Source: Streptomyces sp. NBC_01264
Lineage (GTDB): Bacteria > Actinomycetota > Actinomycetes > Streptomycetales > Streptomycetaceae
NCBI RefSeq assembly: GCF_026340675.1
Contig: NZ_JAPEOX010000002.1
Location: 2,294,001-2,358,000 of the forward strand
Reading direction: 5' to 3'
Length of the DNA stretch: 64,000 nt
The translations under genes and the position numbers were made by a program. The notes beneath the pieces were generated by a model. It was not told the origin of the DNA. It saw nothing but the letters and a program-made list of their open reading frames with translations, and did not search any database. This document shows, in pieces, positions 1 through 8,752 of this stretch (position 1 is the first letter of the stretch; each line of letters opens with the position of its first letter).

Positions 1-258
1 GCCCACGGAGGTCAGGAGGTGTGACCGACGGCGGCTGGGCGCGTTGCGACGGCTACCGCAGTTCGGCGCCGCATCCCGTACGCGAATCGGTCAATCATCA
101 GATCCCCTCCCACGCGCCCCGCCCGGGGCGTCCTCTTCCCTCTGTTGTCCGTGCGGTACGCGCAGACGGCACCGTGGTGATCACCGGCACGAGGGGAACC
201 TAGCGAGCTAACGAGACACCGTCAGAACCCTTGCCCCAAAAGGCTGTTCGACTGGCTC
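1..258. other. Intergenic, no gene seen
   Basis: No convincing gene. An open frame starting with GTG at 21 has an AGGAGGT directly abutting the start, with no spacing, and its product has no recognisable domain, so I do not call it. The segment lies downstream of the leftward STAS/GAF-ANTAR operon. Confidence 0.5.
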
Positions 259-291
259 GATCTCGCGAGGCCCTGCGCGACTTGTGAGATC
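259..291 (-). terminator. Possible terminator of the GAF-ANTAR operon
   Basis: Imperfect inverted repeat: arms 259-269 and 281-291 pair at 9 of 11 positions around an 11-nt loop. It lies 20 bp past the stop of the last gene of the leftward operon. In the leftward direction a short T run follows about 20 nt later. A modest hairpin, so only a candidate. Confidence 0.35.
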
Positions 292-311
292 CAGCCCCGC
301 AGAATGGCGCG

Positions 312-1061
312 TCAGGCCTGGGGCCGGGATCGGTCCGGGTGGGGGATCTGGGTGGTCTCGAAGGTGCCGTCGGCGATCTGGCGTGCCAGTTGCGCGAGCT
401 GGTGGTGATGGGCGCGTGCGTAGGAGCGGAACGCGGCGAATGCCTCGTCGACAGTGACCTGCCAGCGTTCCGCCAGGATGCCCTTGACCTGTTCCAGCAC
501 GATGCGGCTGGTCAGGGCGTGCTGGAGTTGGACGCGCTCGACCTCGCTGTGGGCGACGGTGCGCTGCTGCAGGATGGCGATGGTCGCCACGTCCGCCAGT
601 GCTTGGGCGAGGGCGATGTCCTGGGCGCTGAGCGGGTCGGGGTCGGTCTGGAACAGGCCCATCACTCCGATGACCCGGCCGCGCAGCCGGAGCGGGATCG
701 CGTTGGCGGTTACGAACCCGGTTTCGGCGGCGCGTGGGGCGAACTGTGGCCAGCCCGAGGTGATCTGGGGGTCGCTCAAGTTGATGTTGGTGCGTGGCTC
801 GCCGCTCTTGTAGCAGTCCACGCAGGGGCCCTGGTCGTGCTGGGTGGCGAAGAGTTCCAGCAGTCGGGTGTGTTCGTCGGAGGCTGCCATGGTCTGCAGG
901 ACCTCATGCTGGTCGGCCAGCATGATGCCGACGGCGGCCACGTCCAGCAGTTCCATGCAGCGCACGGAGAGCTGCTGGAGGAAGTCGATGAGGTCGAAGT
1001 CGTCGATCAGGGAGTCTGCGACTTCCACGAAGACCTGGGTCACGTGTTGTTCTCGGGTCAC
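312..1061 (-). CDS. GAF-ANTAR domain transcription antitermination regulator
   Basis: A 249-residue protein with an N-terminal GAF sensor domain (about residues 20-165, with a GPCVDC stretch near 78-83) and a C-terminal ANTAR domain (about 175-235, with the VKGILAER helix). ANTAR domains bind paired RNA hairpins and control antitermination; the GAF domain probably senses a ligand or redox signal. I chose the GTG at 1061 because an AAGGA site sits about 9 nt upstream, inside the end of the preceding gene; the frame stays open further upstream but that stretch is antisense-like. Five bp separate it from a second GAF-ANTAR gene, so the two are probably cotranscribed. No adjacent target operon with visible ANTAR hairpins was identified. 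Confidence 0.85.
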   Translation of the reverse strand: MTREQHVTQVFVEVADSLIDDFDLIDFLQQLSVRCMELLDVAAVGIMLADQHEVLQTMAASDEHTRLLELFATQHDQGPCVDCYKSGEPRTNINLSDPQITSGWPQFAPRAAETGFVTANAIPLRLRGRVIGVMGLFQTDPDPLSAQDIALAQALADVATIAILQQRTVAHSEVERVQLQHALTSRIVLEQVKGILAERWQVTVDEAFAAFRSYARAHHHQLAQLARQIADGTFETTQIPHPDRSRPQA

Positions 1062-1066
1062 GGTGA

Positions 1067-1804
1067 TCAGTCCTTGTCTACGGCGGTCGGGGGCGTGCCG
1101 TTGCCAGTGCCGTTGTGGTCCAGGCGAAGCCGCCGATCCACCACGTCCTTGGAGATGTCGGTGATGGAACGTCCGCTGCTGTAAGCGTGCGCGCGCAGTC
1201 GTAGGAGAGCTTGGGGCAGGGGCAGGGAGAGTTGGACGCTGAGCATGCCGGTCGCCTGGTGGACCACCGCGTGCTGCAAGGCGTGCGGAGAGTCCACCGG
1301 CGCGTGGGTGCCCAGAGGTGGTTCGCCGCTGCCCAGGCAGCGGGCGGCCAGCGCGGCGGCCAGCGTGAGCGCATCGTCGGTCTGCTGGCCGGTCAGTGGA
1401 CCCGGCGTTCGGCGCACTGCTGTCAGGACGCCGACGCGGATCGCGCCGATGCCCATCGGGAAGCAGAACACCGCGCGGGCGTCCAGGTCGGGGGCCTCCA
1501 TGGACAGTGCCGGCCAGCGGGCGTGTCGGACCCGGGCCAGGTCTGGTACCCACACCATCGCGCCGGTACGGACCGCCTCTGGTCCCGGCCCCTCGCCGAG
1601 GGTCAGTTGCAGGTCCTCGAATCGGCGCGTGGTGAGGTCCGAGCACCACATGAGCTCGGTCAGGTTGGCTGCGGTGGCCAGGGAGACCGCGAGACCGTCC
1701 ACGCCCAGGGCCTGGGCGCCGGCCAGGGTGGCGTCGTCGACGCCCTGGGACCGGTCGTCGAGTTGCAGCGTGCGCAGGACCGAGGCCATGCGGTCACTGA
1801 TCAT
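1067..1804 (-). CDS. GAF-ANTAR domain regulator (second copy)
   Basis: 245 residues: GAF-like domain at about 15-160 and ANTAR domain at about 170-230 (HQATGMLSVQL helix followed by an LRAHAYSSGRS segment). The role is presumed RNA-binding antitermination, as for its downstream neighbour, but the two proteins are clearly divergent. The ATG at 1804 has only a weak ribosome site (GGTGATGGCAG region). It is the middle gene of a leftward STAS, GAF-ANTAR, GAF-ANTAR array. The arrangement suggests a small stress-signalling cassette, which is inference from domain content. Confidence 0.8.
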   Translation of the reverse strand: MISDRMASVLRTLQLDDRSQGVDDATLAGAQALGVDGLAVSLATAANLTELMWCSDLTTRRFEDLQLTLGEGPGPEAVRTGAMVWVPDLARVRHARWPALSMEAPDLDARAVFCFPMGIGAIRVGVLTAVRRTPGPLTGQQTDDALTLAAALAARCLGSGEPPLGTHAPVDSPHALQHAVVHQATGMLSVQLSLPLPQALLRLRAHAYSSGRSITDISKDVVDRRLRLDHNGTGNGTPPTAVDKD

Positions 1805-1862
1805 CTGCCATCACCGCTCGCCCTGCGACAGAGCCGGGCGGGCCCGCTGTGGCCGGTCCTGG

Positions 1863-2246
1863 TCATGAGGCCAGCAGCCTGGGGTACACCACAGCCGGGA
1901 CCCATGCGCCGACTTCGGGCGCGCGGGGTAGCCGGTGGAGGAGGAAACCGGTGCCGGTCAGGGCCAAGAGCCGGATCAGCATCGGGCGCGGGTGATGCAG
2001 GCACAGCGACCCTTTGACCGTAGCGGTGCGCGCGGCGACAGCCAGGAAGACGTTGAGGCCGCTGACATCGCAGAAAGCAAGCGCGCTCAGGTCGATATCG
2101 ATGGTCCGCACTCCCTCGCGCAGGCAGTCATCGACCATCGCCCGCAGCTGGGCCACGGTATCCAGATCAAGCTCACCCGCAAGGGTGATCGTCGTTTCAT
2201 CGCCTCGGTCGTGCCGGTGGAGGTTCAAGCTCTGCAGAACAGGCAT
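1863..2246 (-). CDS. STAS domain anti-sigma factor antagonist
   Basis: 127 residues covering a single STAS domain (about 15-110). The DVSGLN segment carries the conserved serine (S62) that partner-switching kinases phosphorylate in SpoIIAA/RsbV proteins. By family it would bind an anti-sigma kinase and release a sigma factor of the SigB/SigF group, or act as a cytosolic scaffold. It is the first gene of the leftward cassette, 58 bp before the GAF-ANTAR gene. No anti-sigma kinase or sigma factor lies nearby, so partners would be encoded elsewhere. Confidence 0.85.
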   Translation of the reverse strand: MPVLQSLNLHRHDRGDETTITLAGELDLDTVAQLRAMVDDCLREGVRTIDIDLSALAFCDVSGLNVFLAVAARTATVKGSLCLHHPRPMLIRLLALTGTGFLLHRLPRAPEVGAWVPAVVYPRLLAS

Positions 2247-2567
2247 AGCGCCTCGGTTCTTGGGACCACATGGTGCGGCGCCGGGCGGGCCGGTCTTCTC
2301 GGCCCCGTCTTACGCGTATCTCCTGTGGTCGGATGCCCGGACAGGTCGGGCGAGCGATCGGCTTGGCGACCTGGACTCCAGGACCACCAAATCGACACGT
2401 TTCGCCTCAAAAGGACAGCGCCTGAGGTGAACCGGGGGACCCTCTGTACCCCGCAGGCACCTGCACGACAAGCGCGCTATCCACGTCAGGGACCGGGACG
2501 TCCATCGCAGCATAGCCCCCGCTCCTGCCCCGGGATATCCCGCAAGACACCAAGCGGCGTCCGCCTC
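2247..2567. other. Intergenic, no gene seen
   Basis: Upstream region of the leftward STAS operon and downstream of the broken chitin-binding gene. The open frames here have no recognisable domain and no good ribosome site. I see no clear promoter or repeat. Confidence 0.5.
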
Positions 2568-2925
2568 TCACATCGGCAGCGTGAACAACGCAATGCGAGC
2601 GCCACTCACCTGGTCAGACTGACCGCCTGGGTTCGACAGCGGCCGGCCGCTCCTCGCACTCGGAGGATCGACGCAGGCGTGCTCCGGATAGTCGCAGGCG
2701 TCAAGCCGGGGTTCCAGTGCACGCCCGGAGGGCGGTCGAAGCGGTAGGCGGTGCCGTCAAAGCACTCCCAGAACTTGGTGTAGTCCGGGTCCGGGTAGAA
2801 CTGCCTGCCCTCCTGCGGGCACGGCTCGACGACGGGTACGGAATCGTCCGCGGCGGCCGAAGCGACGCCGGGACCGGCGAGCGCCAGGGCGAGGATGGAG
2901 AGAGCATGAGAGTGATCTTCTTCAT
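2568..2925 (-). pseudogene. Secreted chitin-binding (peritrophin-A/CBM14-like) protein, frameshifted
   Basis: Read with two frame changes, this strand encodes MKKITLML plus a hydrophobic LSILALALAGPGVASAA signal peptide, then CPQEGRQFYPDPDYTKFWEC, a GTAYRF segment, HWNPG and DACDYPEHACVD. That is the order of a small extracellular peritrophin-A (CBM14) chitin-binding domain. The first break is within the signal peptide near 2900, the second after the HWNPG codons near 2709. Each is explained by one missing base. In addition, the cysteine expected before PPG is an arginine codon (CGC), which an indel cannot explain. The product would have been about 100 residues and secreted. It could be a real pseudogene or a sequence-quality artefact. 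Confidence 0.7.
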
Positions 2926-3067
2926 GACCCGATCAACGCAGAGACCAGAGCCGGGGTGCGGGCCCATGCCCGGGACTGGGCGTCCAGCGCCCAGACCGCC
3001 GACGGCGCGTCGACTCGTGCTCGTGTCACGCGGAACGTCGGCCAATCCGGCCTCCCCCGGCCCGTCG

Positions 3068-4431
3068 TCATAGGTCGAGGTCGAGGAGGGCCTTCTCGAC
3101 GATTTCTGCGAGCGCCGGGTGGATCCAATACGGGGATCTGGCCAGGGTGGACGCGTCGATGCCCAGGGTCATCGCCAGGACGAGGGGCTGAATGAGGGTG
3201 GCGGCCTGGGGGCCCATGAGGTGGGCGCCGAGCAGGCGGCCGGTGCCGCGTTCGGCGAGCACCTTGCAGAAGCCGGTGGTGTCCTCCATCGCCCAGCCGT
3301 AGGCGATGTCCGCGTACCGGGCCTCGCCCACGAGCGGGTCCAGGCCCCGGTCGCGGCAGTCCTGCTCGGTGGCGCCGATCGAGGCGATCTGGGGGCGGGT
3401 GAAGACGGCCGCGGGCACCAGGTCGTGGTCGGCGCGATCAGGTCGTCGGGGTGGCGGAGGTTGTGGGCGATGACCTGCGCCTCGCGGTTGGCCACGTGCT
3501 TGAGCGGTACCGGTGTGCAGATGTCGCCGAGTGCGAAGACGCCTTCCGCGGTGGTGCGTTGGTACGCGTCGACGACGATGCGATCGTCGTCGTGGGTGGC
3601 GACGCCCGCGGCGTCGAGGTTCAGCCGGTCGCTGTTGGGCACGCGGCCCGTGGCGACCAGCAGCATGTCCGCCTCGACCGTCGAAGCGTCGTCGAGGGTC
3701 AGCCGCAGGGCTCCCGGACGGCCCCCGACGGCGGTGACCTCCCGGCCGAGTCTGAGGTCGTAGCGGGAACGGGCCAGCTCCGTGAACCGTTCGGCGACCG
3801 TCTCGTCCTGGGGGCCGAGCAGCCGGTCCTCCTTCTCCACGATGGCCACGGAGCTGCCGGCCGCCGCGAACACCTCCGCGAGCTCGGCCGCGATGTAGCC
3901 GCCGCCGAGGACGGCCAACCGGCGGGGCGCCGTGTCGATCCGCACGGTGTCGGACGTCTCGTACGGCAGTCCCGACTCCGCGACGGGCGGGGGCACCGAG
4001 GGGCGGCCGCCGGTGGCGATGACGATCTGCCGGGCGCTGATGTCGACGGCACCGCCCGCGAGGTCGATCCGCAGCTCCCGCGGGCCCGCGAAACGCGCCC
4101 TTCCCTCGTACACGGTGACGAAGTCGGACTCCTGACGGCCCCGGCGGCCCTCCTCACGGTCGGCGTCCAGGCGCCCGAACACCCGGTCCCGCATCGCCCG
4201 CCAGCGCACGCCGAGTAGCTGCGCGTCCACGTCGTACGTGCCGGATTCGCTGACCGTCCGGGCCACGTGCGCGGTGTAGGCAAGCATCTTGCTCGGGATG
4301 CAGCCCGCGTTGAGACAGGTTCCGCCGAACCACCTCTCTTCGACGATGGCCACGTCGAGGTCGGCGAACGAATCGTCGATGACGGAGTTGCCGGATCCCG
4401 CACCGATGACGACAAGATCGTGCTGACGCAT
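3068..4431 (-). pseudogene. mtr: Mycothione reductase, interrupted by one frameshift
   Basis: Two frames together give a complete disulfide reductase of about 454 residues, the usual length for mycothione reductase, the NADPH-dependent enzyme that regenerates mycothiol. The first frame shows the FAD motif VVIGAGSGNS, the redox pair in GGTCLNAGCIPSKM, the NADPH motif [13 protein letters not shown] and the FAD motif VFALGDI. The second frame gives the dimer interface with [10 protein letters not shown] and the catalytic [17 protein letters not shown] at the FAD loop and the ERWFGGTCLN context favour mycothione reductase over dihydrolipoamide dehydrogenase. The frame breaks near 3432-3436, consistent with one missing base in a GCGC tract. 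ATG at 4431 has little ribosome-site support. Confidence 0.85.
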
Positions 4432-4761
4432 CGCGCCAGGCTACGAGGCCGGGTCCGGCCGGGGGCGTCGGGCGCGCCACCCAACCGGCACGTGTCTGTT
4501 TTGGAGACTCGCGTGGTGAAACCGGCTTCGGAGTTGCCCCCCCCCGTCCGAGAACGAGCACGTCGCGCTCTGCATACCGGCCCATTTCCACCAGATTTGA
4601 GCTGGCTCGATGCTCCGCACACCTCTCTATTTCGGTCACGCGTGGGGCGGATGACCTTCAGAGCCGGGGCCACTTCTAGCGGGTCGGCCAGCCCGGTTCC
4701 GACGTCGCGGCTGGCCTGGCTCTTCAGCTGCATGATCTACGCTCCCGCCAGGGAGGGGACT
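4432..4761. other. Intergenic between mtr and a small membrane gene
   Basis: About 330 bp separating the leftward mtr from the rightward small membrane gene, so it should hold both promoters. A run of seven or more C residues occurs near 4540. I recognise no operator, RNA gene or further coding sequence. Confidence 0.5.
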
Positions 4762-4959
4762 ATGAACAAGTTGCCGGCGTTGTTGAAACGGACCTGGGTT
4801 GACTGGGTGGTGTGCCTCTGCATGACCGTGACCGCTGCCAGCTGTAAGAGCCCCTTCTTGGTGGTCTCCTTCGCCGTGGTCGCGCTCGCGGCGGCCCTTT
4901 GCGGTGTCCGCAAGATCTGGCAGATGGCGAGGCCGGATCGGAGCCGTAGCGCTCTGTAA
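4762..4959 (+). CDS. Small membrane protein, unknown function
   Basis: 65 residues with two hydrophobic stretches (about 13-27 and 31-50) and a basic C-terminus, so probably a two-helix membrane protein with both ends in the cytoplasm. The ATG is preceded at good spacing by GGGAGGGG, a strong Streptomyces ribosome site, which is the main reason for calling it. I recognise no family. Flanked by intergenic DNA on both sides, so probably monocistronic. Confidence 0.5.
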   Translation: MNKLPALLKRTWVDWVVCLCMTVTAASCKSPFLVVSFAVVALAAALCGVRKIWQMARPDRSRSAL

Positions 4960-5240
4960 CTACGCCAGGGGGTCTCGACAAGATCACCAACAGCATCCAG
5001 AAGTTGAGCCAGAACCGAAACTCGTGAACAAAGCCACGAGGGAGACCGGAAGCGCTTCAAGTGCTTCATCGAAGACCGCGGCTCCGCTACCTGAGAATGG
5101 CGAGGACAGGTCTGACCCGGCTCTTGGAGCCCCCGCAGGGCGCTCCCGACGAGGCATGGGTCTGGCGGCCGTCGCGCAGGACGCCTCTCGGCGCCCCCGG
5201 CCGAAGCATTGAGCCGAGCTCCCGCGGGTAGGACACCACC

Positions 5241-6116
5241 ATGGACATGCCCGCGACCGGAGGCCGCAGCCTGCGGGAGCGGCTCGGCTCGACGCTGTTC
5301 AGCCGGGTGGCCGGACCGTCGGGCCCTGCCAACCGCGCCCGGATCCACAGCACGCCCGGACCTCGCTGGTTCGGTCCCGAGCGGCCCATCCGTACGGTGC
5401 ACGGCGATGCCTCGATGTTCGTCGGGGGCCTGAGCGCACTCCTGCTCCAGTCCCTGCACCCGCTCGCCATGGCCGCCGTCACGGCGCACTCCGGGTTCCG
5501 TGGCGACCCGTGGGGCAGGCTGCAACGCACCAGCACTTTCCTGGCCGTCACCACCTACGGCACCGCACAGGACGCGCAGGACGCCGTCGACCGGGTTCGG
5601 GCCGTCCACGAACGGATACAAGGCGTCACCGCGGCGGGCGAGCCGTACCGCGCGGCCGATCCCCACCTGCTGCGCTGGGTGCACGCGGCCGAGGTCGACA
5701 GCTTCCTGCGGGCGCACCAGCGCTTCGGCTCGCACCCATTGGACGCGGCGGGCTGCGACGCCTACGTCACGGACACCGCGCTGGTGGCAACGGCCCTCGG
5801 TGTGGTGGACCCGCCCCGTGACCGGAGCGCGCTGACAGCCCTGCTGACGGAGTACCGGCCGGAGCTGCGGGCCACGCCCGAGGCCCTCGACGCGGCCCGC
5901 TTCATCCTCCGGCACCCGCCGCTGCCCTGGCCCGCACGCGCCCCGTATGCGCTGCTGGCCGCGAACGCGATCGACCTGCTGCCACCATGGGCTCCCGCCC
6001 TTCTCGGCCTGCGCCCCGCGACGGGCCCGAGGGGGATCTGCGTACGCCTGTCCGGGCAAGCCCTGACGCGCACGATCCGGTGGGCGATGGCCCCGCCGCC
6101 CCGGCCGCTGCGCTGA
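5241..6116 (+). CDS. MpaB-family oxygenase (DUF2236, rubber-oxygenase type)
   Basis: 291 residues matching the MpaB/latex-clearing-protein family (DUF2236). Visible family segments are GDASMFVGGLSALLLQSLHP, the HSGFRGDPWGRLQRT stretch, TTYG, and LRWVHAAEVDSFL near 150. The histidines in the first and third segments are candidates for haem-iron ligands. Relatives include latex oxygenases and the fungal MpaB that cleaves a farnesyl chain in mycophenolic acid synthesis. The ATG has a TAGGA site about 8 nt upstream. It is convergent, 33 bp apart, with a UbiA prenyltransferase next to a type III polyketide synthase, so a role in trimming a prenyl chain is conceivable. That link is inference, since such proteins are widespread in actinobacteria. 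Confidence 0.8.
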   Translation: MDMPATGGRSLRERLGSTLFSRVAGPSGPANRARIHSTPGPRWFGPERPIRTVHGDASMFVGGLSALLLQSLHPLAMAAVTAHSGFRGDPWGRLQRTSTFLAVTTYGTAQDAQDAVDRVRAVHERIQGVTAAGEPYRAADPHLLRWVHAAEVDSFLRAHQRFGSHPLDAAGCDAYVTDTALVATALGVVDPPRDRSALTALLTEYRPELRATPEALDAARFILRHPPLPWPARAPYALLAANAIDLLPPWAPALLGLRPATGPRGICVRLSGQALTRTIRWAMAPPPRPLR

Positions 6117-6149
6117 GCTGGTTCCCGGGCGTCCGCCCATAGATCGGAC

Positions 6150-7058
6150 TCATCCGACGGGCAGGGCGTGGCCGGCCAGGACCAGGAGTACGGCGTCGGC
6201 TCCGGCCAGGGCCAGGATGATCAGGAAGGGCGCCCGGCCGCGTGCGACGGAGGGCGGTGCGGCCAGTGCGGCCAGGCACAGGGCCAGTGTCACGCCCAGC
6301 AGCAGCCGGCCGGCGAGGGGCGCCGGGCCCGGCGGAGCGAGGGTCACCACCGCGCAAGAGGCGAAGGCGAGGCCGGCGGCCAGCGCGATGGATGCGCGTC
6401 GCCCCAGTCTCTGCGGGAGTCCCAGCACACCGCCCGCGATGTCCTCGTCGATGTCGGGCAGGGTGTTGGCGAAGTGGGCACTGGTCCCCAGCAGGGCCGC
6501 CGCGGCGGTGAGCCACAGCGGGGGCCATCCGGCTGACGGCGAGGCCAGGGTCAGGAAGGCGGGGAGCAGTCCGAAGGCGACGGTGTACGGCAGCCAGGAG
6601 GCGAGGGTGTGCTTCAGCCACCAGTTGTAGGACCATGCCGCGGCGACGCAGCCGAGGTGGACCCAGCCGGCCCGGGCGCCGCAGGCCAGCGACAGCGGAA
6701 CGCAGGCGAGCAGGGCCGTGCACGAGGCCGCGGCCACCACTCCCGGCCGTACCTCCCCTGTGGCGAGCGGCTTGTCGTGGCGGCCGGCCGCTACGTCGCG
6801 CCGCATGTCCAGCCGGTCGTTGCTCCAGCCGATCGAAAGCTGGCCCGCGGCGACCGCGGCCGCCGCTGTGGCCGCGGCCGCCGGTCCGAGCCCGACGGCG
6901 GCGGCCAGCAGGGCCGCGAGGAGGGTGACGGCGGCAGCGGGCACGGGGTGACTGGCCTTCAGAAGCCCCAGGAAGCCCACATGCGCGGGTCGCCGGGCCG
7001 TCGTCAACCCTGCGGGCGCGGTGGGCGCGGTGGTTCCTTCGTCGGTGGTGGCGGGCAC
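6150..7058 (-). CDS. UbiA-family prenyltransferase
   Basis: 302 residues, rich in hydrophobic helices. Both aspartate motifs of the UbiA superfamily are present: NDRLDMRRD (N80, D81, D84, D88) followed by the GRHDKPLATGEV loop, and NTLPDIDEDIAGG (D202, D204, D206). These bind Mg-diphosphate of an isoprenoid donor; the acceptor is usually an aromatic ring. It is transcribed away from a type III polyketide synthase, whose aromatic product is an obvious candidate acceptor. The GTG at 7058 lacks a clear ribosome site, so the transcript may be leaderless or the start further in. Substrate cannot be read from sequence. Confidence 0.85.
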   Translation of the reverse strand: MPATTDEGTTAPTAPAGLTTARRPAHVGFLGLLKASHPVPAAAVTLLAALLAAAVGLGPAAAATAAAAVAAGQLSIGWSNDRLDMRRDVAAGRHDKPLATGEVRPGVVAAASCTALLACVPLSLACGARAGWVHLGCVAAAWSYNWWLKHTLASWLPYTVAFGLLPAFLTLASPSAGWPPLWLTAAAALLGTSAHFANTLPDIDEDIAGGVLGLPQRLGRRASIALAAGLAFASCAVVTLAPPGPAPLAGRLLLGVTLALCLAALAAPPSVARGRAPFLIILALAGADAVLLVLAGHALPVG

Positions 7059-7137
7059 CGCACCACGCTATGGGTCCGGCGCGCCCGTGGCGGCCGTGTT
7101 CAGCGTGCCGCCGCTCCGCTGTCCCTATGTTGGACCA
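7059..7137. promoter_or_regulatory. Divergent promoter region, prenyltransferase / polyketide synthase
   Basis: 79 bp separate two divergent starts, neither with a clear ribosome site. A TATGTT hexamer sits 7 bp before the ATG at 7138, at the position expected of a -10 box for a leaderless transcript. Shared regulation of both genes is likely from the geometry. Confidence 0.35.
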
Positions 7138-8208
7138 ATGACACGGGTCCTCGCGGTGAGCACGGCGTTCCCGCCACATCGCTACACGCAGCAGGAGATC
7201 ACCGACGTCCTCGCTTCCTGTCTGCCGTCCGGGGCCGACGGCGCGCTCCTGCGACGGCTGCACGGGGCGGCCCAGGTGGAGACGCGTCACCTCGTCCTCC
7301 CCCTGGACCGGTACCGGGAGCTCGGCGACTTCGGCAACACCAACCGCCTCTTCGTCGAACTCGCCGTCGCCCTGGGTGCCGAAGCGGTCGAGCGGGCACT
7401 CGAGGAGGCTGGGGTGCGGGCCGAGGAGATCGACCTGGTCGTCTCGACGACCGTAACCGGCATCGCGGCGCCTTCCCTGGAGGCCCGGCTGGCCGCGCAG
7501 GTCGGCCTGCGGCCCGACGTCAAGCGGGTACCGATGTTCGGACTCGGCTGCTCCGCCGGTGCGGCGGGGCTGGCCCGGGTCCACGACCTCCTCACAGGCC
7601 GGCCGGGCTCCACGGCGCTCCTTCTGTCCACCGAACTGTGCTCACTCACCTTGCAGCCAGCGGACACCTCGATGGCGAATCTGGTGGCGGGAAGCCTGTT
7701 CGGGGACGGGGCCGCCGCGCTGGTGGCGGTCGGTGACGACCACACCTCCGCTACAGCGCAAACGGCCGGCTCGTCCGGACCGGTGGTCGCGTCCACGCGC
7801 AGCCGCCTGTACCCGGGGACCGGGCACCTGCTGGGCTGGGACGTCGGCGACTGGGGCTTCCGCATGGTTCTCGGCCGGGAGGTCCCCGAGCTCGTCCGCC
7901 TGCACGTGGCGGAGGAGATCGAGTCCTTCCTCGCCGCACACGACCTCAAGCCGCGGGACGTCACGGCCTGGATCTGCCATCCCGGCGGCCCGAAGATCCT
8001 GGACGCGCTCGCCGACGAGCTCGGCCTGCCGGACTGCGCCCTGGCCCCCTCCCGCCGAGCGCTGGCCGCCACGGGAAACCTGTCCTCCGCCTCGGTGCTG
8101 CAGATCCTGCGCGACACCCGCGCCGCGGCGCCGCCGCCGGGGTCGACAGGCCTGATGATCGCCTTCGGTCCGGGCTTCTCCTCCGAACTCGTCCTGCTGG
8201 CCTGGTGA
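7138..8208 (+). CDS. Type III polyketide synthase (chalcone-synthase type)
   Basis: 356 residues with the complete catalytic triad: Cys138 in GLGCSAGAAGLARVHD, His281 in CHPGGPKIL and Asn314 in GNLSSAS, plus the C-terminal GFGPG-type loop (FGPGFSSELVLLAW). Such enzymes extend an acyl-CoA starter with malonyl-CoA units and cyclise to pyrones, resorcinols or naphthols. The following genes encode an Icmt-like methyltransferase and an FAD hydroxylase, the same order as the S. griseus srsABC phenolic-lipid operon, so an alkylresorcinol synthase is the best guess. Start at ATG 7138 because the protein aligns from MTRVLAVSTAFPPHRY. The gap to the next gene is 7 bp, so they form an operon. Confidence 0.9.
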   Translation: MTRVLAVSTAFPPHRYTQQEITDVLASCLPSGADGALLRRLHGAAQVETRHLVLPLDRYRELGDFGNTNRLFVELAVALGAEAVERALEEAGVRAEEIDLVVSTTVTGIAAPSLEARLAAQVGLRPDVKRVPMFGLGCSAGAAGLARVHDLLTGRPGSTALLLSTELCSLTLQPADTSMANLVAGSLFGDGAAALVAVGDDHTSATAQTAGSSGPVVASTRSRLYPGTGHLLGWDVGDWGFRMVLGREVPELVRLHVAEEIESFLAAHDLKPRDVTAWICHPGGPKILDALADELGLPDCALAPSRRALAATGNLSSASVLQILRDTRAAAPPPGSTGLMIAFGPGFSSELVLLAW

Positions 8209-8215
8209 TCGCGCC

Positions 8216-8752
8216 ATGACGCCGTACACCGTGCTGATCCTGCTCGTGGTCGCCGAACGGTTCGCGGAACTCTCCGTGGCGCGCCGCAACGGCGCCTGGA
8301 GCCGGGCCCGGGGCGGCCTCGAATACGGAGCCGGGCACTACCCGGCGATGGTCGCCCTGCACACGGCCCTACTGCTCGGCTGCCTCGTGGAGCCCTGGGC
8401 GGCCGACCGCCCCTTCCTGCCCCTGCTCGGCTGGCCCGCACTGGTCCTCGTACTGGCTTCCCAGGGGCTGCGGTGGTGGTGCATCAGCGCCCTCGGCCCC
8501 CGCTGGAACACCCGCGTACTGATCGTCCCCGGCCTTCCGCTGATCACCCGCGGCCCCTACCGGTACCTGCGTCACCCCAATTACGTGGCGGTCGCCGTCG
8601 AGGGCATGGCCCTTCCCCTGGTGCACACCGCCTGGGTGACCGCCCTGGGCTTCACAGTCCTCAACGCCGCCCTGCTGACCGTACGCATCCGCTGCGAGGA
8701 CGACGCGCTGGCTCCCGCACGCCCGCTCCCCGTCCCGGGCGCGGCCCCGTGA
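8216..8752 (+). CDS. Isoprenylcysteine carboxyl methyltransferase-like (SrsB-type) methyltransferase
   Basis: 178 residues, about four to five membrane helices, with the Icmt/phospholipid methyltransferase signature GPYRYLRHPNYVAV near residues 110-124 and a following ER/CEDD segment. In the srs-type operons this membrane enzyme O-methylates the phenolic lipid made by the type III synthase, using S-adenosylmethionine. It sits between the synthase (7 bp gap) and the FAD gene, whose GTG start overlaps its stop (GTGA), so translation is coupled. The product is probably membrane embedded, fitting a lipid substrate. Confidence 0.85.
   Translation: MTPYTVLILLVVAERFAELSVARRNGAWSRARGGLEYGAGHYPAMVALHTALLLGCLVEPWAADRPFLPLLGWPALVLVLASQGLRWWCISALGPRWNTRVLIVPGLPLITRGPYRYLRHPNYVAVAVEGMALPLVHTAWVTALGFTVLNAALLTVRIRCEDDALAPARPLPVPGAAP

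Noticed and set aside
21..203. 60-codon frame at the left edge
   Set aside because: Its GGAGGT abuts the GTG with no spacing and no domain is recognised.
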